This document shows, piece by piece, positions 1 to 8,894 of a stretch of 64,000 bases of DNA. The notes under the pieces are model-generated. The model was not told where the DNA came from. It ran no database searches and saw only the letters and a list, made by a program, of their open reading frames with translations. Origin of the DNA: [Clostridium] clostridioforme AGR2157 (GTDB taxonomy: Bacteria > Bacillota > Clostridia > Lachnospirales > Lachnospiraceae). The DNA lies in NCBI RefSeq assembly GCF_000424325.1, contig NZ_AUJR01000015.1, positions 32,739-96,738 on the forward strand. Direction: 5' to 3'. Made by a program: the position numbers and the translations under genes. Every line of letters begins with the position of its first letter. Within the stretch, counting starts at the first letter, position 1.

Positions 1-2
1 AA

Positions 3-710
3 TGGCTGTTCCTCAAACGGAGGTTCTGGAGAGTCACATTTTCCCAGATGGTATCGCCGCTTTTGTATTTCGTTACCTTTGGGATGGGACTGGGGAGGGT
101 GATGGAGATGGATGGAAGACCCTATCTCTACTACCTGATACCGGGACTCTTAGCCATGACCACCATGCGCAACAGCTACACATCGGTTTCCACCCGCATC
201 AGCGTCATGCGCCTCCACGAAAAGAGCTTTGAGTGTTATCTGTATTCACCCACCCGGATGCATCTGCTGGCAATGGGCCATATCCTTGCGGGAGCCCTCC
301 GCGGCATGTATTCCGGCGTGTTCATTGTACTGTTGGGAATCGTGTCAGGGGCCAGGCTGGCCATGAATGGGTGGCTGCTGACAGCAGTTATCCTGAATTC
401 GCTGATTTTTTCCGCCCTGGGCTTTCTGGCAGCCATGATGATGGAAAGCCATTACGACATGAATAATTTTACTAATATTGTGATAACGCCCATGTCGTTC
501 TTGTGCGGCACCTTCTTTTCCCTGGACGGCATACCGGAGGCCCTTAAGTGGGTCGTGAATATTATGCCGCTGACCCATACTACGCGGCTTATACGGGAAA
601 TTTCTTTTGGCGGCAGCGTCAGCTGGCTGTCCATGGCAGCGGCGGTGTTGTTTGCGGCGGCGCTTACCGGAGGCTGCGTGTGGGCATGTTACCGGGAAGC
701 AAAAGCATAA
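3..710 (+). CDS. ABC-2 type transporter permease, 5' partial
   Basis: The reading frame is already open at base 3, so the start lies outside the window. About 235 residues are visible. Hydrophobic segments, a central GLLAMTTMRNS stretch and a short cytoplasmic loop before a final membrane helix match NodJ/DrrB-type ABC-2 permeases, which pair with a separate ATPase to export drugs or polysaccharides. The ATPase should lie just upstream. Substrate cannot be told. The stop is followed after 43 bases by the DUF512 gene on the same strand, so the two may share a transcript although their functions look unrelated. Confidence 0.8.
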   Translation, partial: WLFLKRRFWRVTFSQMVSPLLYFVTFGMGLGRVMEMDGRPYLYYLIPGLLAMTTMRNSYTSVSTRISVMRLHEKSFECYLYSPTRMHLLAMGHILAGALRGMYSGVFIVLLGIVSGARLAMNGWLLTAVILNSLIFSALGFLAAMMMESHYDMNNFTNIVITPMSFLCGTFFSLDGIPEALKWVVNIMPLTHTTRLIREISFGGSVSWLSMAAAVLFAAALTGGCVWACYREAKA

Positions 711-753
711 AAACAGGGATTGTGGAAAGAACTATAATATTGAGGAAAATAGA

Positions 754-2220
754 TTGAAAACGAAAAAGAATGAACATGTGATAAAGGAGGTATATCCCGG
801 CTCTATTGCGGAGGAGATGGAAATAGAACCAGGCGATATACTGGTTTCGATTAATAATGAAGTGATTGAGGATGTATTTGACTACAGGTATCTGATTAAG
901 GATGAGTATATTGAGGTGGTCATAAGAAAACCGGACGGGGAAGAGTGGCTGCTGGAAATCGACAAGGAATATGACGATGACCTGGGTGTGGAGTTTGAAA
1001 ACGGCCTGATGAGCGATTACCGTTCGTGCAGCAACAAATGCATATTCTGCTTTATCGACCAGATGCCGCCGGGGATGCGGGAGACCTTGTATTTTAAGGA
1101 CGACGATTCCAGGCTTTCTTTCTTGCAGGGAAATTACATTACCCTGACCAATATGAAGGAGAGGGACATAGAGCGAATCATCCGTATGCAGCTGGCTCCC
1201 ATTAACATATCGGTACAGACTACCAACCCGCAGCTGCGGTGTGAAATGCTCCACAACCGTTTTGCGGGGGATAAGCTTAAGTATCTGCAAATGCTCTATG
1301 ACGGCCATGTGGAAATGAACGGCCAGGTGGTCTGCTGCAAGAATGTAAACGACGGGGCGGAGCTGGAGCGGACCATTCATGATTTATCTAAATATCTGCC
1401 GTTCTTAAGAAGTGTTTCCGTGGTTCCTGCAGGAATCACAAAATTCAGGGATGGATTGTTTCCCATTGAGTTATATACCAGGGAGGAAGCAGGCGCTGTC
1501 ATTGACATGGTGGAAAGCCGCCAGCAGGAGTTTTATGACCAATACGGCCTTCATTTCATTCATGCCAGTGACGAGTGGTACATCACGGCAGGCAGGGATT
1601 TTCCTGAGGAAGAGCGTTACGACGGCTATATCCAGCTGGAGAACGGCGTGGGCATGATGCGTATGTTCATCAATGAATTCAATGAGGCCCTGGAGGATGT
1701 AATCAACGGAAAGGAGTATGAAGGGCTGGCTAAGACTGTTTCAAGGACGCTGACCATTGCAACGGGAAGGCTGACGTATTCCACCATCTGCGGCTTTGCG
1801 GGACAGCTGATGGATGCATTCCCCCATCTCACGGTTCATGTGTACTTTATAAGGAATGACTTTTTTGGAGAGACCATTACGGTATCCGGCCTTATAACGG
1901 GACAGGACCTGATAAGACAGTTAAAGGAACGGCAGGCTGCGGGGGAGGACTTGGGAGAAGTACTGCAGATTCCTTCCAATATGCTGCGTATGGGTGAACA
2001 GGTATTTTTAGATGATCTGACGGTCCAGGATGTGGAGCGGGAGCTGGGGATGAAGGTGGTGGCAGTGGAATCAGGAGGCAGGGAGTTCATTGACGCCATT
2101 TTGGATCCGGAATACAGAATGGAACGAAAGAATGATAATTTTGTGTATATCCAGGCCTATGACCGGAATAAGGAAAAACAGGAGCAGACGGAGGTAAATC
2201 ATGGATACCGGGAGAAATAA
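754..2220 (+). CDS. DUF512 family protein with PDZ and radical-SAM-like cysteines
   Basis: The start is taken as TTG 754, six bases after a GAGGAAA ribosome site; the open frame further upstream overlaps the permease and lacks a site. The first ~65 residues form a PDZ-like module (YPGSIAEEMEIEPGDIL). It is followed by CSNKCIFCFIDQMP, a C-x3-C-x2-C cluster like that of radical SAM enzymes, and a long DUF512 C-terminal domain. About 488 residues is normal for the family. In many Firmicutes this gene sits next to the GTPase gene der; here it does not. The biochemical function is not established for the family. Confidence 0.88.
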   Translation: MKTKKNEHVIKEVYPGSIAEEMEIEPGDILVSINNEVIEDVFDYRYLIKDEYIEVVIRKPDGEEWLLEIDKEYDDDLGVEFENGLMSDYRSCSNKCIFCFIDQMPPGMRETLYFKDDDSRLSFLQGNYITLTNMKERDIERIIRMQLAPINISVQTTNPQLRCEMLHNRFAGDKLKYLQMLYDGHVEMNGQVVCCKNVNDGAELERTIHDLSKYLPFLRSVSVVPAGITKFRDGLFPIELYTREEAGAVIDMVESRQQEFYDQYGLHFIHASDEWYITAGRDFPEEERYDGYIQLENGVGMMRMFINEFNEALEDVINGKEYEGLAKTVSRTLTIATGRLTYSTICGFAGQLMDAFPHLTVHVYFIRNDFFGETITVSGLITGQDLIRQLKERQAAGEDLGEVLQIPSNMLRMGEQVFLDDLTVQDVERELGMKVVAVESGGREFIDAILDPEYRMERKNDNFVYIQAYDRNKEKQEQTEVNHGYREK

Positions 2221-2358
2221 AACAATACAGGAATCTGATATAGCTTTAAACTATAGTTGCCCATAGAATTTTCAAATTATCCCTTCTTTTTGTTTTGTGT
2301 TATGATTACTGCAATCAGGAATCATGACCATGACAAATAAAGAAGGGAACCAACAGAC

Positions 2359-3222
2359 ATGAAGACATCATCATTGTTTAACCATAAAACTGTACTGTCC
2401 CTGGAGGTCTTTCCTCCCAAGAGGACAGCGCCCGTTGACACAATTTACAGCACGCTGGATGAACTTAAGGGAATCACGCCTGATTTCATCAGCGTCACAT
2501 ATGGGGCGGGAGGCAGCGAGAACAGTCAGAAAACGTTGGAGATTGCGTCTGCTATTAAGCATAAATACGGCATAGAGAGCGTGGCCCATATCCCGTGTCT
2601 GAACCTGACAAGGGAAGATGTCCTGTTGATTCTGGAACGGCTGAAGGAACAGAAAATAGAGAATATACTGGCCCTTCGGGGGGACCGCGTTCCGGACAGG
2701 GAGCCGGCAGGGGATTTCCGGTACGCGGCGGATTTGGTGGAGTTTATAAAGCTCCATGGGGATTTTAACATAATAGGCGCCTGCTACCCGGAAGGCCATC
2801 AGGAATCCGGCGGCCTGGTAAGGGATATGAAACACCTGAAAGACAAGGTGGACGCCGGCGTCAGCCAGCTCATCACCCAGCTTTTCTTTGACAACGAGTA
2901 TTTTTACCGCTTCAGGGAACGGATGGACCTTGTGGGAATCCATGTTCCGGTGGAGGCCGGAATCATGCCGGTGGTCAACAAAAAGCAGATCGAGCGCATG
3001 GTATCCCTGTGCGGTGTAAAGCTGCCGAAAAAATTCATCTCCATGATGGAGCGGTACGGGGATAACCCGATTGCCATGCGGGATGCGGGAATCGCCTACG
3101 CGGTAGACCAGATTGTGGACCTGGCAGCCAGAGGCGTGGATGGCATCCACCTGTATACCATGAACAATCCTTATATTGCCAACAGGATTTACGAATCCGT
3201 ATTCCGGCTGATGGCGTCTTAG
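2359..3222 (+). CDS. metF: methylenetetrahydrofolate reductase
   Basis: 287 residues, the usual size for bacterial MetF. The N-terminal LSLEVFPPK motif, SVTYGAGGS, the LALRGDRVP loop and FDNEYFYRF are hallmarks of the FAD-containing TIM barrel that reduces 5,10-methylene-THF to 5-methyl-THF for methionine synthesis. ATG 2359 follows an AGAAGGGA ribosome site. No methionine synthase or MetV-type partner is adjacent. The gene is convergent with the LysR gene, with only 13 bases between the stops. A folate transporter under a THF riboswitch occurs 12 kb away, but no link is shown beyond shared chemistry. Confidence 0.95.
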   Translation: MKTSSLFNHKTVLSLEVFPPKRTAPVDTIYSTLDELKGITPDFISVTYGAGGSENSQKTLEIASAIKHKYGIESVAHIPCLNLTREDVLLILERLKEQKIENILALRGDRVPDREPAGDFRYAADLVEFIKLHGDFNIIGACYPEGHQESGGLVRDMKHLKDKVDAGVSQLITQLFFDNEYFYRFRERMDLVGIHVPVEAGIMPVVNKKQIERMVSLCGVKLPKKFISMMERYGDNPIAMRDAGIAYAVDQIVDLAARGVDGIHLYTMNNPYIANRIYESVFRLMAS

Positions 3223-3235
3223 CACGCATTTTTCA

Positions 3236-4144
3236 CTAAGACTGCCGGCCAATCAGCTGGTTTAATTCCTCCAGATATTTCTTTGCAAACTCGCTGAGAT
3301 GGAGCTTGGGGTCCGCAATCCATCCGATTAGCATGTTTTCCTCTGTTTCCAGAGGAATCGCCATGATGGAGTCGCCGTTTAGATTGCGGTTTAGAATGCC
3401 GCTGCAGATGGTATATCCGTTTAATCCGATGAGAAGATTGAACAGGGTGGCCCTGTCGCTGACATAGATTACTTTCTTTCTGGGAATGGTGCTGAGTATT
3501 TCCTCTGAAAAGTAAAAGGAATTTTTTTCGCCCTGCTCAAAAGCCAGGAAGGGGTAATCCTCCAAATCCTCAATGGTAACGCGTTTCCTGGCCGACAGGG
3601 GATGGGATACGCTGATGAATACATGGGGGCTGGCCCGGAACAGGGGATGGAATACAAGACCGCTTTCCTTGAACAGCTTTTCCAGCACCTTCCGGTTAAA
3701 CCCGTTGATATAAAGGATGCCCAGCTCACTCCGGTAATTCTTCACATCGTCGATAATCTCATAGGTGCGGGTCTCCCTCAGGGTGAATTCATATTCGTCC
3801 GTGTTCTGCCGGGATACCAGGTTGGCGAACGCATTGACGGCAAAGGCATAGTGCTGGGTGGATATGGAGCAGATACGCTTCACCGGTTTTTTGTTTGTGT
3901 AGTGCTGTTCCAGCAGCTCGGCCTGCTCCAGTACCTGCCTGGCATAGGACAGGAACTCCATTCCCTGGGAGGACAGGGCAATACCCTTGGAGCTCCGGTT
4001 GAAGATGGATATGCCCATTTCCTTTTCCAGCTCCTTGACTGCGTTGGAAAGACTGGGCTGGGTTATGAAAAGCTGCTTGGCCGCCTCGGAAATAGAGCCG
4101 CAGTTTACGATGGTTACAATATAGCGCAGTTGCTGCAGGGTCAT
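3236..4144 (-). CDS. LysR family transcriptional regulator
   Basis: About 302 residues with an N-terminal winged helix (LQQLRYIVTIVNCGSISEAA, then QPSLSNAVKELE) and a LysR substrate-binding domain. ATG 4144 is chosen over an upstream in-frame codon because it follows GGAGG with proper spacing. The spacing is a site of interest because the ribosome site lies in a hairpin (4151-4180). A near-perfect palindrome with T-N11-A character lies further upstream (4192-4218), which is where LysR proteins bind their own promoter. The divergent neighbour is a broken acetyltransferase gene, so the original target may be lost. Effector unknown. Confidence 0.93.
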   Translation of the reverse strand: MTLQQLRYIVTIVNCGSISEAAKQLFITQPSLSNAVKELEKEMGISIFNRSSKGIALSSQGMEFLSYARQVLEQAELLEQHYTNKKPVKRICSISTQHYAFAVNAFANLVSRQNTDEYEFTLRETRTYEIIDDVKNYRSELGILYINGFNRKVLEKLFKESGLVFHPLFRASPHVFISVSHPLSARKRVTIEDLEDYPFLAFEQGEKNSFYFSEEILSTIPRKKVIYVSDRATLFNLLIGLNGYTICSGILNRNLNGDSIMAIPLETEENMLIGWIADPKLHLSEFAKKYLEELNQLIGRQS

Positions 4145-4150
4145 GACAAA

Positions 4151-4180
4151 TACCTCCATTGCATTTGATGCATGGAGGTA
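4151..4180 (-). promoter_or_regulatory. hairpin sequestering the LysR ribosome-binding site
   Basis: TACCTCCAT at 4151-4159 and ATGGAGGTA at 4172-4180 are perfect reverse complements, extended inward by TGCA pairs. On the minus-strand mRNA the GGAGG site of the LysR gene is one arm of this 9-bp stem, so it would be paired in the resting leader. This suggests low or controlled translation; the controlling factor is unknown. Confidence 0.6.
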
Positions 4181-4191
4181 TTTTAGCACGA

Positions 4192-4218
4192 AATGATATA
4201 GTTTGAAACTATGTCATT
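4192..4218. promoter_or_regulatory. palindromic operator, probably for the LysR regulator
   Basis: AATGATATAGTTT, one base, then AAACTATGTCATT form a 13-bp inverted repeat with a single mismatched pair. It contains ATAGTTTGAAACTAT, which fits the T-N11-A pattern of LysR boxes. It lies 48 bases upstream of the LysR start. Confidence 0.6.
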
Positions 4219-4479
4219 CCACATTTTGATGTTTTTTGTGGTATTATCCTGATTTCCGCTGGCTTTATTCACTGTGAGGAATCATATTGCTCTGGAGGGA
4301 AGATGTTACTTGAGCCAGGGTCCATCCGGCTGTTTAAGACAGCGGTGGGGGATTAGGGGTGTATAGCAGCAGATATTCCATAAGGATACAGATTTCCTTC
4401 CATCATATATTGCATCCCTGCCCTTATGCTTGGTATAATGGTAAGGATAAGCGGGAGAGGCAGGAAAGCAGAAAGAACA

Positions 4480-4718
4480 GGCGGAGTACAGGGTGCGACC
4501 ATCGGGGATAATGTGTTCCTTGCCCCCAGGGTGTGCATCTATACCGCAGGTCATCCCATCGACGCCGGAGTACGCCGCAGGCAGCTGGAATACGGAAAGA
4601 AGGCAGTGATTGGGAATGATGTGTGTGTGGGAGGAAATCATCAAGGCCCATCACAGAGGAGGATACCAGGTACTGGGAGGAGCTTGAAAGAGAATATCGA
4701 AGAAGCAGAGGAGTGTAA
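4480..4718 (+). pseudogene. maltose/galactoside O-acetyltransferase remnant with internal deletion
   Basis: From about 4493 the frame reads ATIGDNVFLAPRVCIYTAGH and continues to IGNDVCVGGN, typical of left-handed beta-helix sugar acetyltransferases. It then passes, in another frame, directly into PITEEDTRYWEELEREYRR and a stop at 4716. That second part is the normal C-terminal end of the family. The roughly 30-40 residues that should lie between (remaining hexapeptide coils) are missing and the frame is shifted. The N-terminal third is not recognisable. A dead gene, clearly formed by deletion. Confidence 0.75.
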
Positions 4719-4721
4719 GAC

Positions 4722-5771
4722 ATGGAACAGGAAGGCCAGAAGCACCAGCGCCGTGTGCGCTACAAGGGAACGCATCCCAAACGTTACGAGGAAAAATATA
4801 AGGAGCTCCAGCCGGAAAAGTACCCGGAAACCGTGGCAAAGGTCATCCAGAAGGGAAGCACCCCTGTGGGTATGCATATCCCTATCATGGTAAATGAGAT
4901 ACTGGAGTTTCTTCAGATACAGCCGGGCCAGATTGGCCTGGACGCCACTCTGGGATATGGGGGCCATACCAGCAGGATGCTGGAGCGCCTGGAGTCAAAG
5001 GGGCATATCTATGCCCTGGATGTGGATTCCATCGAGATGGAAAAGACCAGGCAGCGGCTTGAAAATATGGGCTATGGGCCGGAGATACTTACCATCCGGA
5101 AGCTGAACTTTGCCAATATAGACCAGATAGCCGGGGAATCGGGGCCGCTGGATTTTGTGCTGGCGGATTTGGGCGTGTCATCCATGCAGATTGATAATCC
5201 GTCCAGAGGCTTTTCTTTTAAGAAAGAAGGCCCCCTGGACCTGCGTCTGGACCCGCTTAAGGGGGAGCCTGCATCTGAGCGGCTGAAGGGGCTTACCCAG
5301 GAGGAATTAACAGGCATGCTCATAGAGAATTCCGACGAACCCTACGCAGAGGAGATTGCCCGCGCGGTTATGGGTGAAATCAAGCGGGGAAGGGAGGTTG
5401 CCACCACCACCAGGCTATATGAGATGATAGACAGGGCACTGGCGTTCATTCCGGAGGAGGAACGGAAGGAGGCAGTGAAGAAGTCCTGCCAGAGGACGTT
5501 TCAGGCCCTGCGCATTGATGTGAACAGCGAGTTTGAGGTGTTGTATGAATTTCTGGACAAGCTTCCGGACGTATTAAAGCCGGGAGGACGGGCAGCCATC
5601 CTGACCTTCCATTCCGGTGAGGACAGGATCGTGAAGAAATCATTTAAGGAGATGTACAGGGCGGGTCTTTACAGCCAGGTTGCCACGGATGTGATTCGTC
5701 CTACGGCAGAGGAGTGCAGGATGAACAGCCGTGCTCATTCCACGAAAATGCGGTGGGCCATTAAGGCGTGA
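4722..5771 (+). CDS. rsmH: RsmH-like 16S rRNA (cytosine-N4)-methyltransferase, second-type paralogue
   Basis: 349 residues. A basic N-terminal extension of about 50 residues (rich in K, R, E) precedes the SAM-dependent methyltransferase core. The core starts at HIPIMVNEILEFL and includes DATLGYGGHTSRML, ADLGVSSMQIDNPSRGFSF, PLDLRLDP, QALRIDVNSEFE and TFHSGEDRIVK. These align with the canonical RsmH motifs but differ at conserved spots (GYGGHT for GGGGHS, HSGEDR for HSLEDR). It is not in a mraZ-rsmH-ftsL division cluster, so a second dcw-linked copy is likely elsewhere. It may methylate C1402 or another site. Confidence 0.85.
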   Translation: MEQEGQKHQRRVRYKGTHPKRYEEKYKELQPEKYPETVAKVIQKGSTPVGMHIPIMVNEILEFLQIQPGQIGLDATLGYGGHTSRMLERLESKGHIYALDVDSIEMEKTRQRLENMGYGPEILTIRKLNFANIDQIAGESGPLDFVLADLGVSSMQIDNPSRGFSFKKEGPLDLRLDPLKGEPASERLKGLTQEELTGMLIENSDEPYAEEIARAVMGEIKRGREVATTTRLYEMIDRALAFIPEEERKEAVKKSCQRTFQALRIDVNSEFEVLYEFLDKLPDVLKPGGRAAILTFHSGEDRIVKKSFKEMYRAGLYSQVATDVIRPTAEECRMNSRAHSTKMRWAIKA

Positions 5772-5862
5772 TATAGCACTGATGTACGTGCGGCATAGAG
5801 AGGCGCGTGGACAGGCTGGCGCAGCAGGCAGGAACAGCAGACAGAAACAGGGAGGTGTCATA

Positions 5863-6876
5863 ATGAAAGCATTATTTATAGGGGGAACAGGAACCATCAG
5901 CACGGCCGTGACAGCGCTGGCCAGGGAGAGAGGTTGGGAGGTTACCCTGCTCAACAGGGGATCCAAACCGGTGCCGGAGGGAATGGAGTCCATCGTTGCG
6001 GACATTCACGACGAGGCAGCGGTGGCCCGCATAGTGGAGGGCAGGACATATGATGTGGTGGCCCAGTTCATTGCATATGGGGCGGAGGATGTGGGACGCG
6101 ACATACGGCTCTTTCAGGGAAAGACGAGGCAATATATTTTCATCAGCAGCGCGTCTGCGTACCAGAAACCTGTGGCAGGCTGTCCCATAACGGAGAGCAC
6201 GCCTTTAATCAACCCGTATTGGGAATATTCACGCAAAAAGATTGATGCGGAGGAGGTGCTGACGGCAGCGTACCGCAGGGACGGATTCCCTGTAACCATT
6301 GTGCGCCCCAGCCATACATATGATGGTAAAAAGCCGCCGGTGGCCATCCATGGCGATAAGGGAAACTGGCAGATATTAAAGAGGATACTGGAGGGAAAGC
6401 CAATCATCATACCGGGGGACGGCACCTCCTTGTGGACCCTGACCCATTCCACTGATTTTGCAAGGGGGTATGTGGGCCTTATGGGCAATCCCCATGCCAT
6501 AGGCAATGCCTACCATATTACCAGCGATGAGTCCATGACATGGAACCAGATTTATGAAACGCTGGCAGAGGCATTGGACAGGCCTCTCAACGCCCTTCAT
6601 GTGGCATCTGATTTTCTGGCAGAGCATGGAAAGGAATACGATTTTGCAGGCCAGCTTCTGGGGGATAAGGCGTGTACGGTCCTGTTTGACAATACGAAAA
6701 TCAAGAGGGCGGTGCCTGATTTTGTATGCACGGTATCTATGGCAGAGGGGATTCGAAGCTCGGTCCGCTATATGATGGACCATCCGGAGAGCCAGACGCC
6801 GGACCCTCAGTTTGATGCGTGGTGTGACCGGATTGCCGGGGCATGGAAGGCTGCGGATGAGGCATTTGGAAAATAG
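5863..6876 (+). CDS. NAD-dependent epimerase/dehydratase, SDR family
   Basis: 337 residues. ATG 5863 follows GGGAGG. A Rossmann GGTGTIS glycine motif starts at residue 7, and YSRKK supplies the Tyr-x3-Lys pair of extended SDR enzymes. The C-terminal half (SHTYDGKKPPV, then GDGTSLWTLTHSTDFARG) is that of the bacterial proteins resembling plant chloroplast stem-loop binding CSP41 and isoflavone-reductase-like epimerases. Natural substrate unknown, probably a nucleotide sugar or related compound. It lies 91 bases downstream of rsmH and 68 bases upstream of tag on the same strand. Confidence 0.88.
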   Translation: MKALFIGGTGTISTAVTALARERGWEVTLLNRGSKPVPEGMESIVADIHDEAAVARIVEGRTYDVVAQFIAYGAEDVGRDIRLFQGKTRQYIFISSASAYQKPVAGCPITESTPLINPYWEYSRKKIDAEEVLTAAYRRDGFPVTIVRPSHTYDGKKPPVAIHGDKGNWQILKRILEGKPIIIPGDGTSLWTLTHSTDFARGYVGLMGNPHAIGNAYHITSDESMTWNQIYETLAEALDRPLNALHVASDFLAEHGKEYDFAGQLLGDKACTVLFDNTKIKRAVPDFVCTVSMAEGIRSSVRYMMDHPESQTPDPQFDAWCDRIAGAWKAADEAFGK

Positions 6877-6944
6877 GGATTGGTTGGAAAACGGTTGGAT
6901 GTATCGGCAGGGAAAGCGGATAAACGGCAGGAGGTCCGGGGCAT

Positions 6945-7553
6945 ATGGACGGGTGTACATGGTGTCTGTGCAATGAAAAGATGAAGAAATACCACGATGA
7001 AGAATGGGGCATCCCTCTTCATGATGACCACAGGCAGTTTGAGTTTCTTATGATGGAAGTCATGCAGTGCGGGCTGAACTGGAACATGATGATACAGAAG
7101 CGGGAAATCTTCCGCCAGTGCTTTGACGGGTTTGATTATGACCGGATTGCGGCGTATACAGAGGAGGATATTGAACGTATTCTGTCCTGGGAAGGAATGA
7201 TTAAATCCCGCAGAAAGGTAGAGGCTGTCATCCATAACGCCAGGTGTTTTCAGAAGGTCAGGGAGGAATACGGCTCATTCAGTTCGTACATATGGAGCTT
7301 TTCCAGGGGAAAGACCATTCTCTATGCAGGCCATCAAAAGGGAAAAATTCCGGCCCATAACGCCCTGTCGCAGCAGGTCAGCCAGGATTTAAGGAAACGC
7401 GGTTTTAAGTACCTGGGTCCGGTCACGGTTTACTCCCATCTCCAGGCCTGCGGTGTGATTAATGACCATGTGGAGGGATGTTTCCGGTATCGTGATATTA
7501 TGGAGCATTATCCCACTGTGAAGAAGCGGGATAAGAGTAGAGCGCATACATAA
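6945..7553 (+). CDS. tag: DNA-3-methyladenine glycosylase I
   Basis: 202 residues. CTWCLCNEKMKKYHDEEWG at the N-terminus, and a C-terminal VYSHLQACGVINDHVEGCF, carry the Cys and His residues that bind structural zinc in Tag. The central FEFLMMEVMQCGLNW carries the catalytic and base-pocket residues of the HhH glycosylase fold. It removes 3-methyladenine from alkylated DNA in the cytoplasm. A clean terminator follows at 7577-7615, so this ends the transcription unit. Confidence 0.95.
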   Translation: MDGCTWCLCNEKMKKYHDEEWGIPLHDDHRQFEFLMMEVMQCGLNWNMMIQKREIFRQCFDGFDYDRIAAYTEEDIERILSWEGMIKSRRKVEAVIHNARCFQKVREEYGSFSSYIWSFSRGKTILYAGHQKGKIPAHNALSQQVSQDLRKRGFKYLGPVTVYSHLQACGVINDHVEGCFRYRDIMEHYPTVKKRDKSRAHT

Positions 7554-7576
7554 TATTTGTCTGTAACATGGAGATG

Positions 7577-7615
7577 AAAGGGATTCCGAGCTGTCCTGGG
7601 CTGGGAATCCTTTTT
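7577..7615 (+). terminator. intrinsic terminator after tag
   Basis: GGATTCC and GGAATCC pair across a 16-base loop, with a flanking A/T extension and a T5 run. Confidence 0.75.
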
Positions 7616-7667
7616 GTCCGCATTGTTTTTTGCGGTCTCCGGCCAGAAGTCCTTGCGAAGCCGATGA

Positions 7668-7843
7668 CATCCATCCAGTCTGAGCCGCCCAGATGGCCGA
7701 AAATCACCGGTACTGAGGGATGGCTGCGGCACAGTGCCATGAGGATGTCCAGGCCGGAACGGGTGACAGGATAAAAGGTATGCACCCACAGAGGCAGCCG
7801 GGGATAATCGCCGGCTGCCTTAAATACTGTCTCCAGCTGCTTA
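7668..7843 (-). pseudogene. amidohydrolase (metal-dependent TIM-barrel hydrolase) fragment
   Basis: On the minus strand the frame reads LPLWVHTFYPVTRSGLDILM and continues to VPVIFGHLGGSDWMDVIGFA. This is the middle of an amidohydrolase_2-type barrel, where the His of FGHLGG is a metal ligand. Both ends are missing: about 58 codons remain of a usual ~270-300. It abuts the Nudix remnant on the opposite strand. Confidence 0.65.
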
Positions 7844-8225
7844 TGAACTCAAATTATGGACGGATGATACGGTGCTCTGTTCCGGGATTGAGAAGATAAC
7901 CGAGAAAAACAGACAGGCGGAGACAGTGGAATATAAGATAACAGATAACCGGGGGCTGGCATTTGACCACGCAAAAATCATATCCTATGCCCTGGAAAGA
8001 CTTCGCGGAAAGGTGGAATATACGGGATTGGCCCTGCATCTGATGCCTCAGGAATTTACCTTGACACAGCTGCAGCAGGTATATGAAGTGATTCTGGACA
8101 AATGCCTTTTGAAGCCTGCGTTCCGGCGCAGGATTGCTTCTCTGGTGGAGGAAACCGATTCCTTTACGGAACGGGAAGGCCACCGCCCCTCGCGTCTTTA
8201 CAGGAGGAAATGGGAGGAATTTTAA
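7836..8225 (+). pseudogene. Nudix-family (NrtR-like) protein, C-terminal remnant
   Basis: The open frame runs YELKLWTDDT at its left end and then GLAFDHAKIISYALERLRGK, VEYTGLALHLMPQEFTLTQL and FRRRI. This is the winged-helix C-terminal domain found after a Nudix domain in NrtR-like and ADP-ribose pyrophosphatase-like proteins. The Nudix box and the whole N-terminal domain are absent, and the frame fuses directly to an antisense amidohydrolase fragment. Nudix proteins of this type act on ADP-ribose or sense it, so loss here pairs with loss of the following macrodomain-like gene. Confidence 0.7.
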
Positions 8226-8228
8226 TAT

Positions 8229-8820
8229 ATGGACAGAAAAGCAGTTGCAAGACAGACATTGGACATCATGGAGAAGGGCTGGTATGAGACTGAGGGAACC
8301 GTGGTGGAAATCAGCGGCCGCCAGCAGGAGTCAGTGAAGAACAGCATACTTTTTACCCCGGAACAGGGGGAGAAACTGCTGAAGCAATACGATAAGGTTT
8401 CCAAAAGGGCAGCGGGTTTTAAGAGCTATACATGGAATTGTTCCACGGTGGATGCCATCAATATTTTCGCCGGATGTGGTGTTTTTCCGGGACGGAAGGT
8501 TTCACCTGCTGAAGGAACCCGTGGAGGCGTCCGTGCTCACACTTCCGGCTGTCAATATGGGCCAGGTAATCCTGAAAGGGGAAGATGAGGCCGAAGCAGA
8601 GCAGGCCATGAAGCGCCGCATGAAGCTGGCCCTTGCCATCTTTGCCTTTCGGGGCTGCCGGAACCTGATACTGGGCGCCTACGGATGCGGCGTGTTCCGC
8701 AATGATCCGGTTAAGGTGGCTGGCTGGTGGAAGGAGCTTTTGGGGCAGTATTTTCCCGGTGAGTTTGATACCATTGTATATGCGGTTTTGGACCGTTCCG
8801 GCACGCGACAGCTCCCATAA
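8229..8820 (+). pseudogene. TIGR02452-type macrodomain (bacterial PARG-like) gene with deleted catalytic centre
   Basis: The first frame, from ATG 8229, reads MDRKAVARQTLDIMEKGWYE and reaches WNCSTVDAI, as at the N-terminus of TIGR02452 macrodomain proteins. The conserved end then continues in another frame: IFSPDVVFFRDG, TLPAVNMGQVIL, LILGAYGCGVFRNDP and a stop at 8820. The segment between, which in this family holds the GGG...QEE catalytic loop of poly(ADP-ribose) glycohydrolases, is missing (roughly 60-80 codons) and the frames do not match. It starts three bases after the Nudix remnant, so the two were probably one operon. Confidence 0.75.
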
Positions 8821-8851
8821 CAGCCGCAAGGCAGAGGAGGAGCAGTACCTA

Positions 8852-8880
8852 TTGACTTTTAAAATGAGCCGTAGTATACT
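8852..8880 (+). promoter_or_regulatory. sigma-A promoter of the TPP-controlled operon
   Basis: TTGACT (8852-8857), a 17-base spacer, and TATACT (8875-8880). Confidence 0.75.
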
Positions 8881-8894
8881 TGTCCCAACAATGA

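Noticed and set aside
4353..4723. Overlapping open frames on the minus strand across the acetyltransferase remnant
   Set aside because: They are antisense to a recognisable protein remnant, lack ribosome sites and match no family.
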